Shown here piece by piece: positions 11,246 to 22,994 of a stretch of 64,000 nucleotides of DNA (the stretch's first letter is position 1; every line of letters starts with the position of its first letter). Origin of the DNA: Armigeres subalbatus (taxonomy: Eukaryota > Arthropoda > Insecta > Diptera > Culicidae); contig NC_085141.1 of assembly GCF_024139115.2 (NCBI RefSeq), positions 135,903,822 to 135,967,821 of the forward strand, given 5' to 3'. The position numbers and the translations under genes were made by a program. Below the pieces are notes generated by a model. That model saw nothing but the letters and a program-made list of their open reading frames with translations, had not been told where the DNA came from and made no database searches.

Positions 11246-11638
11246 TTGTATACACATACATACGTCAAACCTGAGACAATTGATGTGAGCTATAAAATTT
11301 CCGTTTTTGGAACGATAATATTGCCTTTACCAAAACATGATAACAATTCTGAAATCAAATTATGGAATGTAAAATTACCCTGTTGTGCTGCGTATAATGA
11401 TGTAATTGTGTTGGAATTCGATTCTCGGAATTTGACAAAGCAAATCACAGGCAGTAATTTACTATGTATCTCTTGCAAAAGTATAGAGGGAACATCAGTT
11501 AGCATATGCGATAAAACGTTTATAAAAAAACCCAAAGAGGACAAAAAAATTGAAGGATCATCCACGAAGTACGTCACACATTTAGAGGAAGGGGGTTCAA
11601 GAAGCGTGACGATCTATATACATTTTTCAGAGGATTAA
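11246..11638 (+). CDS. 130-codon open frame, function unknown
   Basis: The frame starts at MYTHTYVKPE and has a plausible mixed composition with FGTIILPLPKHDNN and LLCISCKSIEG segments, but no family is recognised. Its last 30 codons run into a MITE-like hairpin (11549-11716), so at least the C-terminus is transposon-derived. It may be chance or an eroded exon. Confidence 0.25.
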   Translation: MYTHTYVKPETIDVSYKISVFGTIILPLPKHDNNSEIKLWNVKLPCCAAYNDVIVLEFDSRNLTKQITGSNLLCISCKSIEGTSVSICDKTFIKKPKEDKKIEGSSTKYVTHLEEGGSRSVTIYIHFSED

Positions 11639-11716
11639 TACAAAAAAGCGTGATGTAGGGGGAAGGGATGTTGAAATTACTATTTTTATGGTGATGTACT
11701 TTATGGATTTTTCTTA
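11549..11716. mobile_element. small MITE-like hairpin
   Basis: AAGGATCATCCACGAAGTAC-GTCAC at the left is matched by the inverted GTGATGTACTTTATGGATTTTTCTT at the right, about 25 bp with mismatches. The middle holds GGAAGGGGG motifs. This CCA(C/T)(G/A)AAGTACGTCAC type of terminus is common in mosquito non-autonomous elements. Confidence 0.5.
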
Positions 11717-11719
11717 AGT

Positions 11720-13248
11720 TGAAGACAGATCAGTTCCTGTAGCAGCCCATGATGATGTCCTCGTCTTGGTCAGTATAAATCATTTTATTCGGTAAAAACC
11801 GGTAAAAGGCCGAATCTTTGAGTTGAAAATTAACGACATTTGATTAGTTCTAATTATCATCTGCGGAAATGTTAACGCATAGGTCAGGAATAAACAACTT
11901 GTCTCCACTACTTGAAAACTCGTGAGTACCTGTGCAGCTATCCATTAATTGTATTGCATGTTCAAGGAGTAATACTCAATGCACCAGGATCCGGATATTC
12001 TAGTCAAACATGTATCAAGTAGAAGGTGAGGGGTTTTTCATCACATGTCTGTCTGCAGCATGATTTGTGCTTGGTAGGTCCCAGGTTTGTGCTAGACTCA
12101 GAGCAGAAAAAGCTTTGATTTGCACAATTTTGTCATTTGAATTTTAATTTGAGAAATTCTTTTTCCTCTGACTTGATCATAATACTTTTGCTGAACAAAT
12201 TTCATTAATTAATACAATGTGAATATTAATATCGGGACTGGATCCGTAATTTCAAGGTACGTCTGATAATTTTTGTATAAATGTAGCACATATTGTTCTA
12301 TTAAAACAATTCCATTTTTGAAGTATACCCATTAAAATGGCTTGTAGTCGAGTCAGCCAGTACCTTCTTGGACCGTCTCTATACTTCTAATGATTTATTA
12401 AATTTATTTCCATTCTAGATTACCCTTCCAAATAGAATTTAAGCGGTCAAAAAAAGGTCGTTTAATGCTGATTGTTTATAATCAAATTATTCACGCTCTC
12501 CTAGGTTCTATGCCGACCAGTATAGAATTTAATAAAAACAAACGATTCAATAGTGCATATGCGGGGCGTCACTTTATATGCAACTTATCGATTCGTCATC
12601 GCGATAGGTCACGCCGCTTGAAGCCTCGGGCTAAGTGACAAAAGCAATGCAGTGCGCTGAAAAGTGCGTGCAATACAATGTGTAAGCCTAATAAACCGAA
12701 CGTTGATAGGTGCTTGAGCCATTTTTTGGACTTCGTCTTATCGGTTACGAGTACGGCAAACATATATTCATATGAACGAGATTACTCGTTTTATCAGACC
12801 AAGTGACTTGTGAATTCGTCAGTATGTCGGTATGTGAATATTTCGGAAAGGTGGTTCCGATTATGACTGGAGTGGCATTATCTTGTCTTGGTCTAATTCG
12901 TGGCTATTTTGTCTAGTAACGTCATCAAAATTCAGTAATTCATTCAAAAATATAAGAATGGAAATCCGGCGAATATCCAAATATAAAGAAAAGTCAATTT
13001 TAGATGTGACCGCACTGGTATTCATAGTTGACTTTAATAAAAATCGATTTTCCATTTCCACCACTACTGGTGGCTAACCGGAGTCAAGTGAAAAATTACC
13101 TTCAAGCTCTTTTCGAGGGCCGTGATTACTTATTTGTGAGCAGGACAAATGCACTGGCACAAAGTTTGTCCCTTGTTTATGTCGCGTGCACATAATTGGC
13201 ATGTCTGATTGCCAATGGTGGGTGAAGGCGAAAAACTATCCCGTCGTT
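11720..13248. other. unassigned AT-rich DNA
   Basis: No gene or clear element was identified. A short GC-richer patch at 12560-12640 contains GGTCACGCCGCTTG but no structure I can assign. Confidence 0.4.
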
Positions 13249-16200
13249 CTAATAGTCTGGTCGCTGTGCTTGTTCGGTAAAATCAGATGAGTGTGTTTGC
13301 AAATGTTCGTATTCTTCGTGGTTCTGAAAATTGTTAACCAATAGTACCAATGCACAATGGGGAAATCCGATTTCAAAGGTGGAAAAAATTGATAACTTTC
13401 TTCACGAACAACTTACAGAAGAGATCAAGAGCTTATTCGAAAGGGAATTTTGCAAAGAATTCAGTGAGTGCTGTTTCATGGACGTGGAACGCTTCTGTAT
13501 GTAGTTATCGAGCTCGTTTTGCCCTAATGCCCCATATATTGCGAGTTTCCAAACTATTTGTCATTTTATCTTTAAGACATTGTTCTAAAATTGTGTTTAT
13601 CTCTTCACTGTGGATCCACAGAAGGGCACTAAATATATTTTGTTGGTAAAAGTTGGAAATTTTAGGGATTTTGGGGTCAAATAAGCATCAAAGCGCATTT
13701 TATGTGCAATTTTCATGTATTCTGTAAAAAATAGTCATATTTACAGATAAGTGTTGATATTATTGTCTCAAAGTGTTGAACAGATATTGACAAACGTTTG
13801 CCGACCAAAATTTATTGAAATAAATCGTTGCACAAATGTTTTATTTGGTTATTTATTGAGTAAAAAACGATTTTTAAAAACTTTTGAATAGCACCGATGC
13901 CAAACATTTCCAAACCATACCCGATCGCACAACTAGACAAGAATAGTCATATGTTATGAGTCTTGATGTGATCATAGATAGGAGGTGATGGGAGATACAC
14001 TTTTTTACCTTTTGCCCAAATTCCCTATGAAGCAATATAGCTCAATGATTCTGAGCAAGGAAATGATGTAGTAATACCGATTTAATTGATATTTGCGAAT
14101 GACATTATTAAAGTAACAAATAATAATATATTCCATTAAAAATATTGAATTATAGGGATTTAGGGTCATACAGCTCATTCAATGTAATTTTTTATTCAAA
14201 ATAGCACAACATTTTTCACAGACGACGCACATAGAAGATAAAGGGCTTATTCAAGAGGGAGTTTTCCAAGGAATTCAGTGAGACATCTTTTATAGACGTG
14301 ATGCACTTCTGTATGTAGTTATTAAGCTAGTTTTGCCCCAATGTCCCATACATCACAGTTTATCAAATTTTTCGTGCCTTTATCTTCCAAGTATTGTACT
14401 AAAGATGTGTTCTCCTCTTCATTATAGATCAATAGAAAAGCACTATACATGCTTTGTTGGTAAAAGTTGAAAATTTAAAGGATTTTGGGGTCAAATATGT
14501 ATTAAATTGCACTTTACGTGAATTTTTCATTTTTCAATTACTAATGAAGTAAATCATTTCGCAAGTGTTTTGTTTTGTGATTTATTGGGTAAACCCCGAT
14601 TTTTTAAATGCCATACCAAACCATACCCGTTTGCACAACTAGATAACAACTAGATTTTTAAATACATAATAAATGAATTTTTTCACTTATTTGTCCCAAA
14701 ATGTCTTAAAAATCCATTTTTAATGTAATATATGGATATTTGTTTTTTTTTATGGTATCAATTTCTGTTGAAAAAAATTATGACAAGAATATAAACTATT
14801 ATCTATAAATATCTGAATAATCAATAGGTTGTAGATTTCGCCAAAATTGACCATATGTAGAGCTACATCAATGCTTACAAGTTTTTAAATCACCGTAAAT
14901 TAACCCTAAATGATCATTCGACGTAATATAGTGCAAATGACTTTTTGGGTATTATTATTTTTTACAGAGTACATGAAAAATTCACATAGATGCAGTTTGA
15001 TGATTATTTGACTCCAAAATCCCTTAAATTTTCAACTTTTTCCAACAAAATATGTATAGTGCTTTTCTATTGATCTATAATGAAGAGGAGAACACATCTT
15101 TAGTACAATACTTGGAAGATAAAAGCACGAAAAATTTGATAAACTGTGATGTATGGGACATTGGGGCAAAACTAGCTTAATAACTACATACTGTGTGTTA
15201 TTAGTGTTAGTGTCTCACGTCTATAAAAGATGTCTCACTGAATTTCTTGGAAAACTCCCTCTTGAATAAGCCCTTTATCTTCTATGTGCGTCGTCTGTGA
15301 AAAATGTTATGCTATTTTGAATAAAAAATTACATTAAATGAGCTGTATGACCCCTAAATCCCCTATAATTCAATATTTTTAATGAATTATATGATTATTT
15401 GTTATTTTAATTATATCATTGGAAAATATCAATTAAATTAACAATACTACATCATTTCCTTGCTCAGAATCATTGAGTTATATTGCTTCATAGGGGAATT
15501 TGGGCAAAAAGGTAAAAAAAAGTGTATCTCCCATCACCTCCTATCTATGATCACATCAAGACTCATAACATATGACTATTCTTGTCTAGTTGTGCGATCG
15601 GGTATGGTTTGGAAATGTTTGGCATCGGTGCTATTCAAAAGTTTTTAAAAATCGTTTTTTACTCAATAAATAACCAAATAAAACATTTGTGCAACGATTT
15701 ATTTCATTAATTTTTGTTCGGCTAACGTTTGTCAATATCTGTTCAACACTTTGAGACAATAATATCAACACTTATCTGTAAATATTACTATTTTTTACAG
15801 AATACATGAAAATTGCACATAAAATGCACTTTGGTGCTTATTTGACCCCAAAATCCCTTAAATTTCCAACTTTTACCAACAAAATATATTTAGTGCGCTT
15901 CTGTGGATCCACAGTGAAGAGATAAACACAATTTTAGAACAATGTCTTAAAGATAAAATGACAAATAGTTTGGAAACTCGCGATATATGGGGCATTAGGG
16001 CAAAACGAGCTCGATAACTACATACAGAAGCGTTCCACGTCCATGAAACAGCACTCACTGAATTCTTTGCAAAATTCCCTTTCGAATAAGCTCTTGATCT
16101 CTTCTGTAAGCTGTTCGTGAAGAAAGTTATCAATTTTTTCCACCTTTGGAATCGAATTGCCCCATTGTGCAATGTATCGTCCGTATAAGCATTTGAGTGA

Positions 16201-16334
16201 CAGGTATCAAAGGGGTTCATCCGCTCAGACTGATCAGATGTGCTGGGGTCAAACAATAGTGAATAGTTACAGCGACCAAACTGTCTGTATTTTCCTGTTA
16301 ATTCTTGGGTTGCACCGCTGACAGTAATTTCCAA
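13249..16334 (-). pseudogene. open frame split by the Transib-like insertion
   Basis: Downstream of an ATG at 16334 the minus strand reads 55 in-frame codons (including GKYRQFGRCNYSLLFDP and MNPFDTCHSNAYTDD) up to the right edge of the inserted element. Removing the element and one 5-bp duplicate keeps the same frame open for 32 more codons, from 13347 to a TAG at 13249-13251. The composition (Cys, Asn, Tyr and acidic residues) looks protein-like. A possible splice acceptor, TTATTATGTAG, precedes it near 16354. No family is recognised, so this may be a disrupted exon or coincidence. Confidence 0.35.
13353..16169. mobile_element. 2.8-kb palindromic Transib-like element
   Basis: The ends read CACAATGGGG (13353) and CCCCATTGTG (to 16169), flanked by a 5-bp duplication CAATG at 13348-13352 and 16170-16174. 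CACAATG termini with 5-bp target duplications are the known signature of Transib transposons, the RAG1 relatives. Inverted arms run from 13353 to about 14540 and from about 14965 to 16169, around a 0.4-kb spacer. Each arm holds two diverged copies of one ~330-bp unit (about 13390-13720 and 14215-14540, mirrored on the right). No transposase is present. The open frames inside (e.g. 13350-13649) are not convincing genes. Confidence 0.75.
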
Positions 16335-16339
16335 TCGGG

Positions 16340-16975
16340 GAAAGTGATCTACATAATAAATATTTAATGTGGTTTACCAAATTAATCAACATGTACTTAT
16401 TGGTAAATATGGAAATACAATGATGTCAATAAATGAAGCATAAAAATAGACTCATGTCGATTATTCATCAAAATACGACAATAGAGGTTTTCTATCGAGA
16501 GGTTATTCACGAAATGATCCTTTTCTCTCTCAGTGGGTCTACTATCCAACTGGAATTTGACCTGGTTTTCAACTTATGTTAAACTAACATTTCCACAGTT
16601 ATTAATTGAAAGCTTTACCCTTTACTATGTACGCAATAGCACGAATATGTATCTTGTGTGTTAAGCTCAAGGGATACGCTATGTGCAGTGAGTCGAGAAT
16701 GTTTCTAAACATCCTAAACCTAACTCAGAATCAAATTTCTCACCTCCAGATTGATAATCTTTCTCGTTTGTTCACAAGGCTTTTTGGAAACCTAGCTGAA
16801 TGTCATTTCAATCTATGAAAATATCGCTCGTCAGAGCGAAGCGGAGCCGAACACTAAAACTCCACTAGGTTTGGGCAAGAGAGGGTAAACGTATTCGTGA
16901 AGTGATGGAATCAGTAATTGTGTTTGTATCGTACGATGAACAAAGGAACGCTGACGTCAAACGGTTGTATGTCAA
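16340..16975. other. AT-rich DNA, nothing recognised
   Basis: Only short open frames are present (for example 16606-16818), with no recognisable product. Confidence 0.4.
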
Positions 16976-16977
16976 TG

Positions 16978-18612
16978 CCCAGCATACCAATCCCCAGAAT
17001 CAGTTCCCCAGAATGGTATTTCCCAGAATTCCATTTCCCAGAACGACCAATTCTCCAGAATGATATTCCCCAGAATGCAACATTTCCCCGAGAAGAAATC
17101 CCCAGAATGACCCATTCCCCAGAAAAAAAAACCCGAATGACCCATTCCCCAGAAACCAAAAACCCAGAATGACCCGAAAAGGGTATCAGAAAAAGGGTAA
17201 AAGAAAAAGGTATCAGTCTAAGAAACTATGTTTTTCGCTGTCGTTTCTATAAATTAAAAATACTAGATACTATATTTCTATGCAAAAATACTTATATTGA
17301 AGTACGCATTTGCCCGGAATAAGGCAAAACGACATATGCTGCCTTATTTTAAAGCACGTATTTGCCCGGAATGGAGCCCATTTGATATGTTTGTTAGGGC
17401 TCACATATAATACGATGGAGCATATAATCCATTATACTCGTTGTTCATATTGGGGGAAGCCCATATGGCATAATGCCATTTGGCATAAAGCCGTTTGGCA
17501 TAATGACCATTTGGCATAATCGTTGAAAAGAGTATGAAATGCAATGGGTCGTAAGAATATATGATTTCCATTTTTAGAAGTATGTATTTACCTGGAATAA
17601 GACAAAAGAGTAGATGACTCCTTCTTTTAAAGTATGCATTTGCCCGGAAAAGGTAGAAGAGTAAATCACTCATTTTTTTAAAGTGCGCATTTGCCCGGGA
17701 TAATGCAAAAGAGTAGATGACTCTTTCTTTAAAAGTATGCGTTTGCCCGGAAAAAGGCAAACGAGTAGATAACTACTTCTTCAACAGTATGCATTTGCCA
17801 GGAAAAAAGGCAGAAGAGTAAATGACTCCTTCTTTAAAAGTATGCATTTGCCCGGGATGAAGCAAAAGAGTAGATGACTCCTTCTTTAAAAGTATGCATT
17901 TGCCCGGAATAAGGCAAAAGAGTAGATGACTCTTTCTTTAAAAGTACGCATTTGCCCGGGATGAAGCAAGAGAGTAGATGACTCCATCTTTAAAAGTATG
18001 CATTTGCCCGGAAAAGGGCAAAGAGTAAACAACCCTTTCAAAAGTACGCCTTTTTTCGAAAGAACGAGAATTATAACGAGAAAGCATGCACGCATTTGGT
18101 TGGAAGAAATCTAATGAGTAGATCATTCCTCCATTTAAAGTACGCATTTGAAAAAAAAAACTTTAAACAATCACAATTTTTCAGGAATAAGGGAAATTAG
18201 CACATCATTTCTTCATTTAAAAAAGTTAAATTTAAATTTACCCGGTATTAGCTTCTGCCTAGAGTTTTTAATGATTCTTTTAATTTGTATGCCAAATGGT
18301 CGTTATGCCAAATGCCCTAAAATCATTATGACTGTTTTTCTTGCCAAACGGTCGTTATGTCAAATGGTCTTTATGCCAAATGGCCCCTGGCCATTCAACT
18401 CGGTATGCCAAATGGCATTATGCCAAACGGACTTATGCCAAACGACATCATATTTAGTATTCATACGAACTTTTTGTGTGGTATTTAGTCAAATCTAGGA
18501 AATGTTGCATTCTGGGGTATGGTATTCTGGGGACTAGGACATTCTGGGGAATGTCTTTCGAGCGATGGGGGCCCTCTGTGGAATGTCTTTCTGGGGATTG
18601 TGGTATAAGTGA
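16978..18612. mobile_element. symmetric nested-repeat (foldback-like) element
   Basis: From outside inwards the segment is mirrored. CCCCAGAAT repeats (16990-17165) face ATTCTGGGG repeats (18507-18600). TTTGGCATAATG repeats (17463-17520) face TATGCCAAATGG repeats (18287-18450). The core is a ~53-bp tandem array. ATACCAATCCCCAGAA near 16984 is the inverted partner of TTCTGGGGATTGTGGTAT near 18587. No transposase is visible. The target duplication is not resolved, so the ends are approximate. Confidence 0.65.
17300..18150 (+). repeat. ~53-bp tandem array (GCATTTGCCCGGAAT core)
   Basis: GTATGCATTTGCCCGGAA recurs at roughly 17583, 17635, 17687, 17738, 17791, 17845, 17897, 17948 and 18001. Each copy is followed by AAGGCAAAAGAGTAGATGAC and a CTTCTTTAAA spacer. 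Degenerate copies extend to about 17300 and 18150. The three partly open minus-strand frames here are repeat artefacts. Confidence 0.8.
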
Positions 18613-18738
18613 CAGTTCAATAATTATCGAATAACCTTACTCACATACCAAGATTCAGATTACCTTTGACAAACATCGAATTATTTTTGAAAGATGTCTT
18701 ATTGGTTTTGCTGAGTAGGAACATCCATACTTATTAAC

Positions 18739-18861
18739 GGGTGATTTTTTTTTTCGAACTGTCACTTTTAAGTTTGATTCGGGAAATGAGGCAGACGCTA
18801 TGCCTTCGTCTTATTTACTGAATTAAATTTTAAACTTGAAAGTGACAGATCAATAACACCC
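18739..18861. mobile_element. 123-bp MITE-like hairpin
   Basis: GGGTGATT...CTGTCACTTTTAAGTTT at 18739-18774 is the inverted partner of AAACTTGAAAGTGACAG...AACACCC at 18832-18861. A second partial copy of the left arm (AATTGTCACTTTTAAGTCT) lies near 18978. Confidence 0.5.
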
Positions 18862-19179
18862 AAAATCTCTGCACTCAGAACAAGATTTACTATTGACAGA
18901 CATCGAATTCCTTTTGATGGCTAATTTATTGGAAAGCACAAGGGTTCCCATGGTACGGACATTTTGAATTTTCGAATTGTCACTTTTAAGTCTAATTTGA
19001 GTTAAATTCAGAAAATGAGAAGAAGAACTTCTCCAGCAAATTTAGAATCACTCATGTCTTTCATTTTTATTTACTGAAGAATTAAGTCATTTCCGAATTG
19101 AGAATCTAGGCACATCCACAGGTAGAACATATTATAGAATGTGCGTCTGTAAGTAAGCGCCACCGACGACGATTTGAAA

Positions 19180-19495
19180 ATTTATCCGATCCAATATCGT
19201 GTTTTGGAATTTCTGAAAAATCATTGGGTTTTTAGCATGTATTAGAGGTATTCACTTTCCTTCGGTTTCGGTGGGGTTCGAACCCACAGGACCCTTATTG
19301 CGCTAAACTGGCACTTTCTCCAACTAAGCTACGAAGAACTTCCTACGAACTACGAAATCTAAATTCCCAACACAGAACGCGGGAAAAGTTGATACGGAAA
19401 ATATGGTGTGAGTGCTGGTTCGAACCTCACTGAAGAACAGTGGTTACCTCCAATACATTTTTAGATAAATCTTTCACATGATGTACATAATTACA
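19180..19495. mobile_element. foldback element with tRNA-like core (copy 2, degenerate, inverted)
   Basis: The right arm GTGGTTACCTCCAATACATTTTT (19441-19463) matches the right-arm start of the 9600 element. The left side keeps a degenerate ATGTATTAGAGGTATTCACTTTCC. The tRNA-like segment between lies on the minus strand (about 19259-19337). It has CTTCGTAGCTTAGTTGG, an AGC-position anticodon and GTGGGTTCGAACCCCAC, with an insertion before the acceptor 3' strand. An extra GGTTCGAACC hairpin lies near 19411. Confidence 0.6.
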
Positions 19496-19499
19496 TTAA

Positions 19500-21580
19500 T
19501 TTTTCATTTTCATTTTGCAGCGTTTGGTGGGGCAATGAGAGCGCAAGTCAATCCAAAGCCGATAATAGAGAGGGTAATGGCAGAAGAGTCCGTGCAGACC
19601 ACTTGAACGCCATGGGGTAGGATAAGGATGGGGTGAAGTGAGGTTCGGATTTGGAATCGACTCGACACTAATGCAAAATGTAATTGAATGCAAACTAGTC
19701 AATGATCAAAGGCTAAAATGATAATTTCAAGATTTCTAGTACAACGTTTTTCTAGTTATTAAAAGCAATATTTAAAATGCAATGTCTTCTTTTTTTCCTT
19801 AGAAGCATCTGATGTGGTTTGAAAGGCCACTTAGTCATATAGTACAATTATAAGTTATTTAATGTGTTAGCTTTTTGTGACCACATTGAAAATATAAAAA
19901 AAATATTGCGTATTAGTGTTCTATTTTTTAACTTTTATTTATGCAGAATGAAAATTAATTGACTTTGTTTGCTCTGAGTGTAGATTATGCGTTCGTCAAA
20001 TCACTTTGTTTACCTAAGTCATTGTTTCGTCAATGTTTTTAAGCTGTGTTGACACTACAAACTCAATGTAAGTTGGATCATGTAAAAGTGGAAACTGCTA
20101 AAGAACTTAGTTTGTTCCATTATATTTTTTGTCAAGGTTGCCTATAGCTTTAAACTGTTCTAACAAGTAGCTTTAATATCGTTGATTAATTACGGTGATT
20201 ATCTATTAAGTTCTATTCAAGGTCAGGTATAGGATTCACTTTTCGGTGGCAAGCTAAAGCTTCATCACGCCTATTGCCTATCTGTTTGTAAAAATTATCG
20301 AGAATGAAGCCGTTATAAGATTGTTCATATACCATCATTATAATGTGTGATATTTTTTTTATTGCTCTTCGAAGTGAGGCATAACAAAATAAAACTGGCA
20401 CCACGTTCCTAGTTTTGAAAAACTTCTACTCAGTGAATCCAGCAGTCGATTCCCTACGAATGTCTTGAATACTTTGTTTTCAATAAATGCCTAGCTAGCT
20501 AAATGTAAGCGTGGCTACGACTCAGCGTCACAGGGAACGCATAAGAAAAGTATTACTGAAAGGAAGAGATCTCATATCATTATCACTGATGAAAAAGGCT
20601 TCTGCATGACTGAACTACCATTCAAGGCTCCAAGACACGATGTCCATTGGATCACATGCAAATGCCGTAAATTGGTGCGTCAATGCCAGATACATATGTA
20701 ACGCGGCACCAAACAAAAATGTGATACCACCACGACAGGATATGTCTTTGGTTGCCATCTCAGTGCTAATGGCGTAAGCCGACCCACCGCGGCAAGGTAA
20801 CATATCCGAGGGGAAGGTTGTACATAATTACATTAATGTACATATTATAAATGTCCATGTCAATCCCTAAATATAAGACGCATTCATACTACCAAAAACA
20901 ATTCCCAGGAGCCCATGGCACTGCGGTATCCATGGAAACACATTCCCTCAGGATGACACTAAAACGTAAAATAACAACATGGCAAAGGACGGCGTAGAAT
21001 AATTCCTTGGTGCTTTGTTCCTGCTGATATCGTTTTCGACGGTCACCAGTAAAGCACACGAACTTATCGACCATTTGAAATTCGCCACCACCTAAAAGAA
21101 TTCTACGTTGCACTCCCCAGGATTTTACATGTGGGTAAGAAAATTATTTTCTAAATATTTTATCTGAATCGGTTGCCATTTGACTTAAAGTATATAATAT
21201 CTTTGTCTTTGCTTATCAAATAACTAAGTATCAATAATAAAAAAACAATGACCCGTTGACCAACTGAGTTCAACGAAATCAAATTCCAAATTCAATTTGA
21301 GAAATCAAACTCCGGGCAAGGCCGGGTGAATACAGTTAGTAAATAAATAAAAGAACCTTGGGACATGGAGTGCCATACAAAAAGATTGTCTCTTTATGCG
21401 TAATGGCAATTGATTTTTCATTCATACACAAATTTCTTAAAAGAAATGTTTCTATAATTTGAAAACAAACTTTACTCCTTCGTTCTTATCATCATGAAAA
21501 TGGGACCGTGAGGTGAACAACAAAGGCAGCAACCCTACAACTGTACTACGGTTTTGGGGTTATGTTCCGAAGCCAATAAC
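19500..21580. other. unassigned DNA, probably first coding intron of ceramide synthase
   Basis: The stretch lies directly 3' of the ceramide synthase exon donor on the minus strand. Minus frames at 20615-20803 (including GITFLFGAALHMYLALTHQF) and 20889-21113 are coding-like, but no family is recognised. No further ceramide synthase exon was found by eye. Confidence 0.4.
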
Positions 21581-21593
21581 AGTAGAAACTTAC

Positions 21594-21778
21594 CGCTCAA
21601 CGAGAATCCTTATCACGAAGATGATTGCTGCCAGAGGAAGGGGATAAACGAGGTGCCGATAGTCGGCATGATTCACATCCGGTCGTACTCCCGGTCGGAT
21701 GTCGTCCCAGGTGACGTTCGGTGGCAACCAAATTTTTGTCGACCAAAATGTGTCCGAAACCAAATGCAGCAGATCCAT
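21594..21778 (-). CDS. schlank: ceramide synthase (schlank/Lag1 family), first coding exon
   Basis: The minus strand encodes MDLLHLVSDTFWSTKIWLPP, then an N-glycosylation-type NVT at residue 21, a WDDIRPGVRPD stretch, and YPLPLAAIIFVIRILVE (about residues 45-61) as first membrane segment. FW...WLPPN(V/T)TW followed by YP(L/I)P and a hydrophobic helix is the conserved N-terminus of ceramide synthases. These ER enzymes acylate sphingoid bases, and the insect protein also has a homeobox-like region. The exon has 185 coding bases from the ATG at 21778 and ends after codon 61 plus two bases at a consensus donor GTAAGT (21588-21593). The catalytic Lag1p motif must lie in later exons, which I do not find in the window. 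Confidence 0.85.
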
Positions 21779-22620
21779 TGCAGTTGCGTTTTCTCCGGGT
21801 TGCGGTACACGGGAATGTACTTCAAACAGATAAATTTATCCAATTATTTACGAGGCAATTCCAACACCACTGCACTGATAGGGCTGATAGGATGATCTCT
21901 GAACACATCCAGCGCAAGATACCAGCAAGACAAAAAAACGAGTAAACACCGCTACGGCACTAATCGGAGAAGGGCACTCACTGCCGACACTTTCCCCTTG
22001 GCCTCTTGGCTGGTGGAATTAAACTTTGTATTCAATACGATACACTGCTGAGGCCACTCACGACGATTTACACCCACGAAAGGAATCCCATATCGGAAAG
22101 AAAATCACACCTTCTGGAGCGAGTTGTCACCTTGTTTTCACTGTCAACCAGATGATATTCCTCTTAATCCTGACGGTAACTGCCGTTCCGTACTTTCAGG
22201 AAACCGTGATAAGTGCTTAGCGCCACCAAATCGATATTTTTCACCTTTTTCGATGGTATTTTTTCGCTTTTTTTCTCACCGATCGCGTGGTCACTTTTCC
22301 ACACCGCACACCAATACAGCAAACCGACTCACCGAGTCTCGACCGGGCACGGCTCGAACGAACAACAACCGCACGGAGAAGATTCACGAACTCGACTGGT
22401 GCGGTGCGCTTGATGGACACGAACGGTTGTCATTCATATGGAGCAAACGCCAACGGCAGAGACGGCGTAAACGAACGGTAAAAATAGCAAGCCGACTCCG
22501 CCGACGGATGACTAATCGCGCGAGAAGGTAAACAGATGGCGGTGTGACAGTGACGGCTACAGTCGCGACCGCCGCGACCGATCATCAGTCCAAGTTACAC
22601 CGCACGTCAAACAACGGTAC
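21779..22620 (-). promoter_or_regulatory. probable 5' UTR and promoter region of ceramide synthase
   Basis: The DNA upstream of the ceramide synthase ATG is clearly less AT-rich than its surroundings and rich in CG dinucleotides, especially 22290-22620 (for example GTCGCGACCGCCGCGACCG). This is the expected position of a 5' UTR and core promoter on the minus strand. No TATA box or transcription start can be fixed. The plus-strand frames 22026-22531 are probably incidental. Confidence 0.45.
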
Positions 22621-22639
22621 TTGGAGTACACTAGAGTGA

Positions 22640-22990
22640 TCCAAATTTTGACTTTGACCAGTTCAATATTAATAATCAATAAAACTTTCAATTTTTTATG
22701 ATGAAATCATTTGACTCTATTATTAGGGATTTTGATTAATGACTTATTCATTATAGACAATGAATAAGTATCAAAAGAGCCAATTCATGATAATAAATAT
22801 CATAATAAAGTGTAGGGAGCATCCATAAATTACTTAACGCTCAGAAAGGGGAGGGTTAGTAGCCTTGCTTTTTGGCAATGATTAACAATTATGATTAAGG
22901 ACAAGCCTCCCGAAATTCAAAACTCGTTGCACTCGTATTTTCAAGGGCACACCATTCAAAAGAGAAGCAACACACAACGGTCATTTTTGT
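22640..22990. other. AT-rich DNA, nothing recognised
   Basis: No gene or element boundary was identified between the ceramide synthase 5' region and the next retroelement fragment. Confidence 0.4.
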
Positions 22991-22994
22991 TATT

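Noticed and set aside
13350..13649. Short protein genes inside the palindromic element (also 15873-16170, minus)
   Set aside because: The same frame appears in both inverted arms because they are copies. There are no transposase motifs, and composition looks like translated AT-rich repeat.
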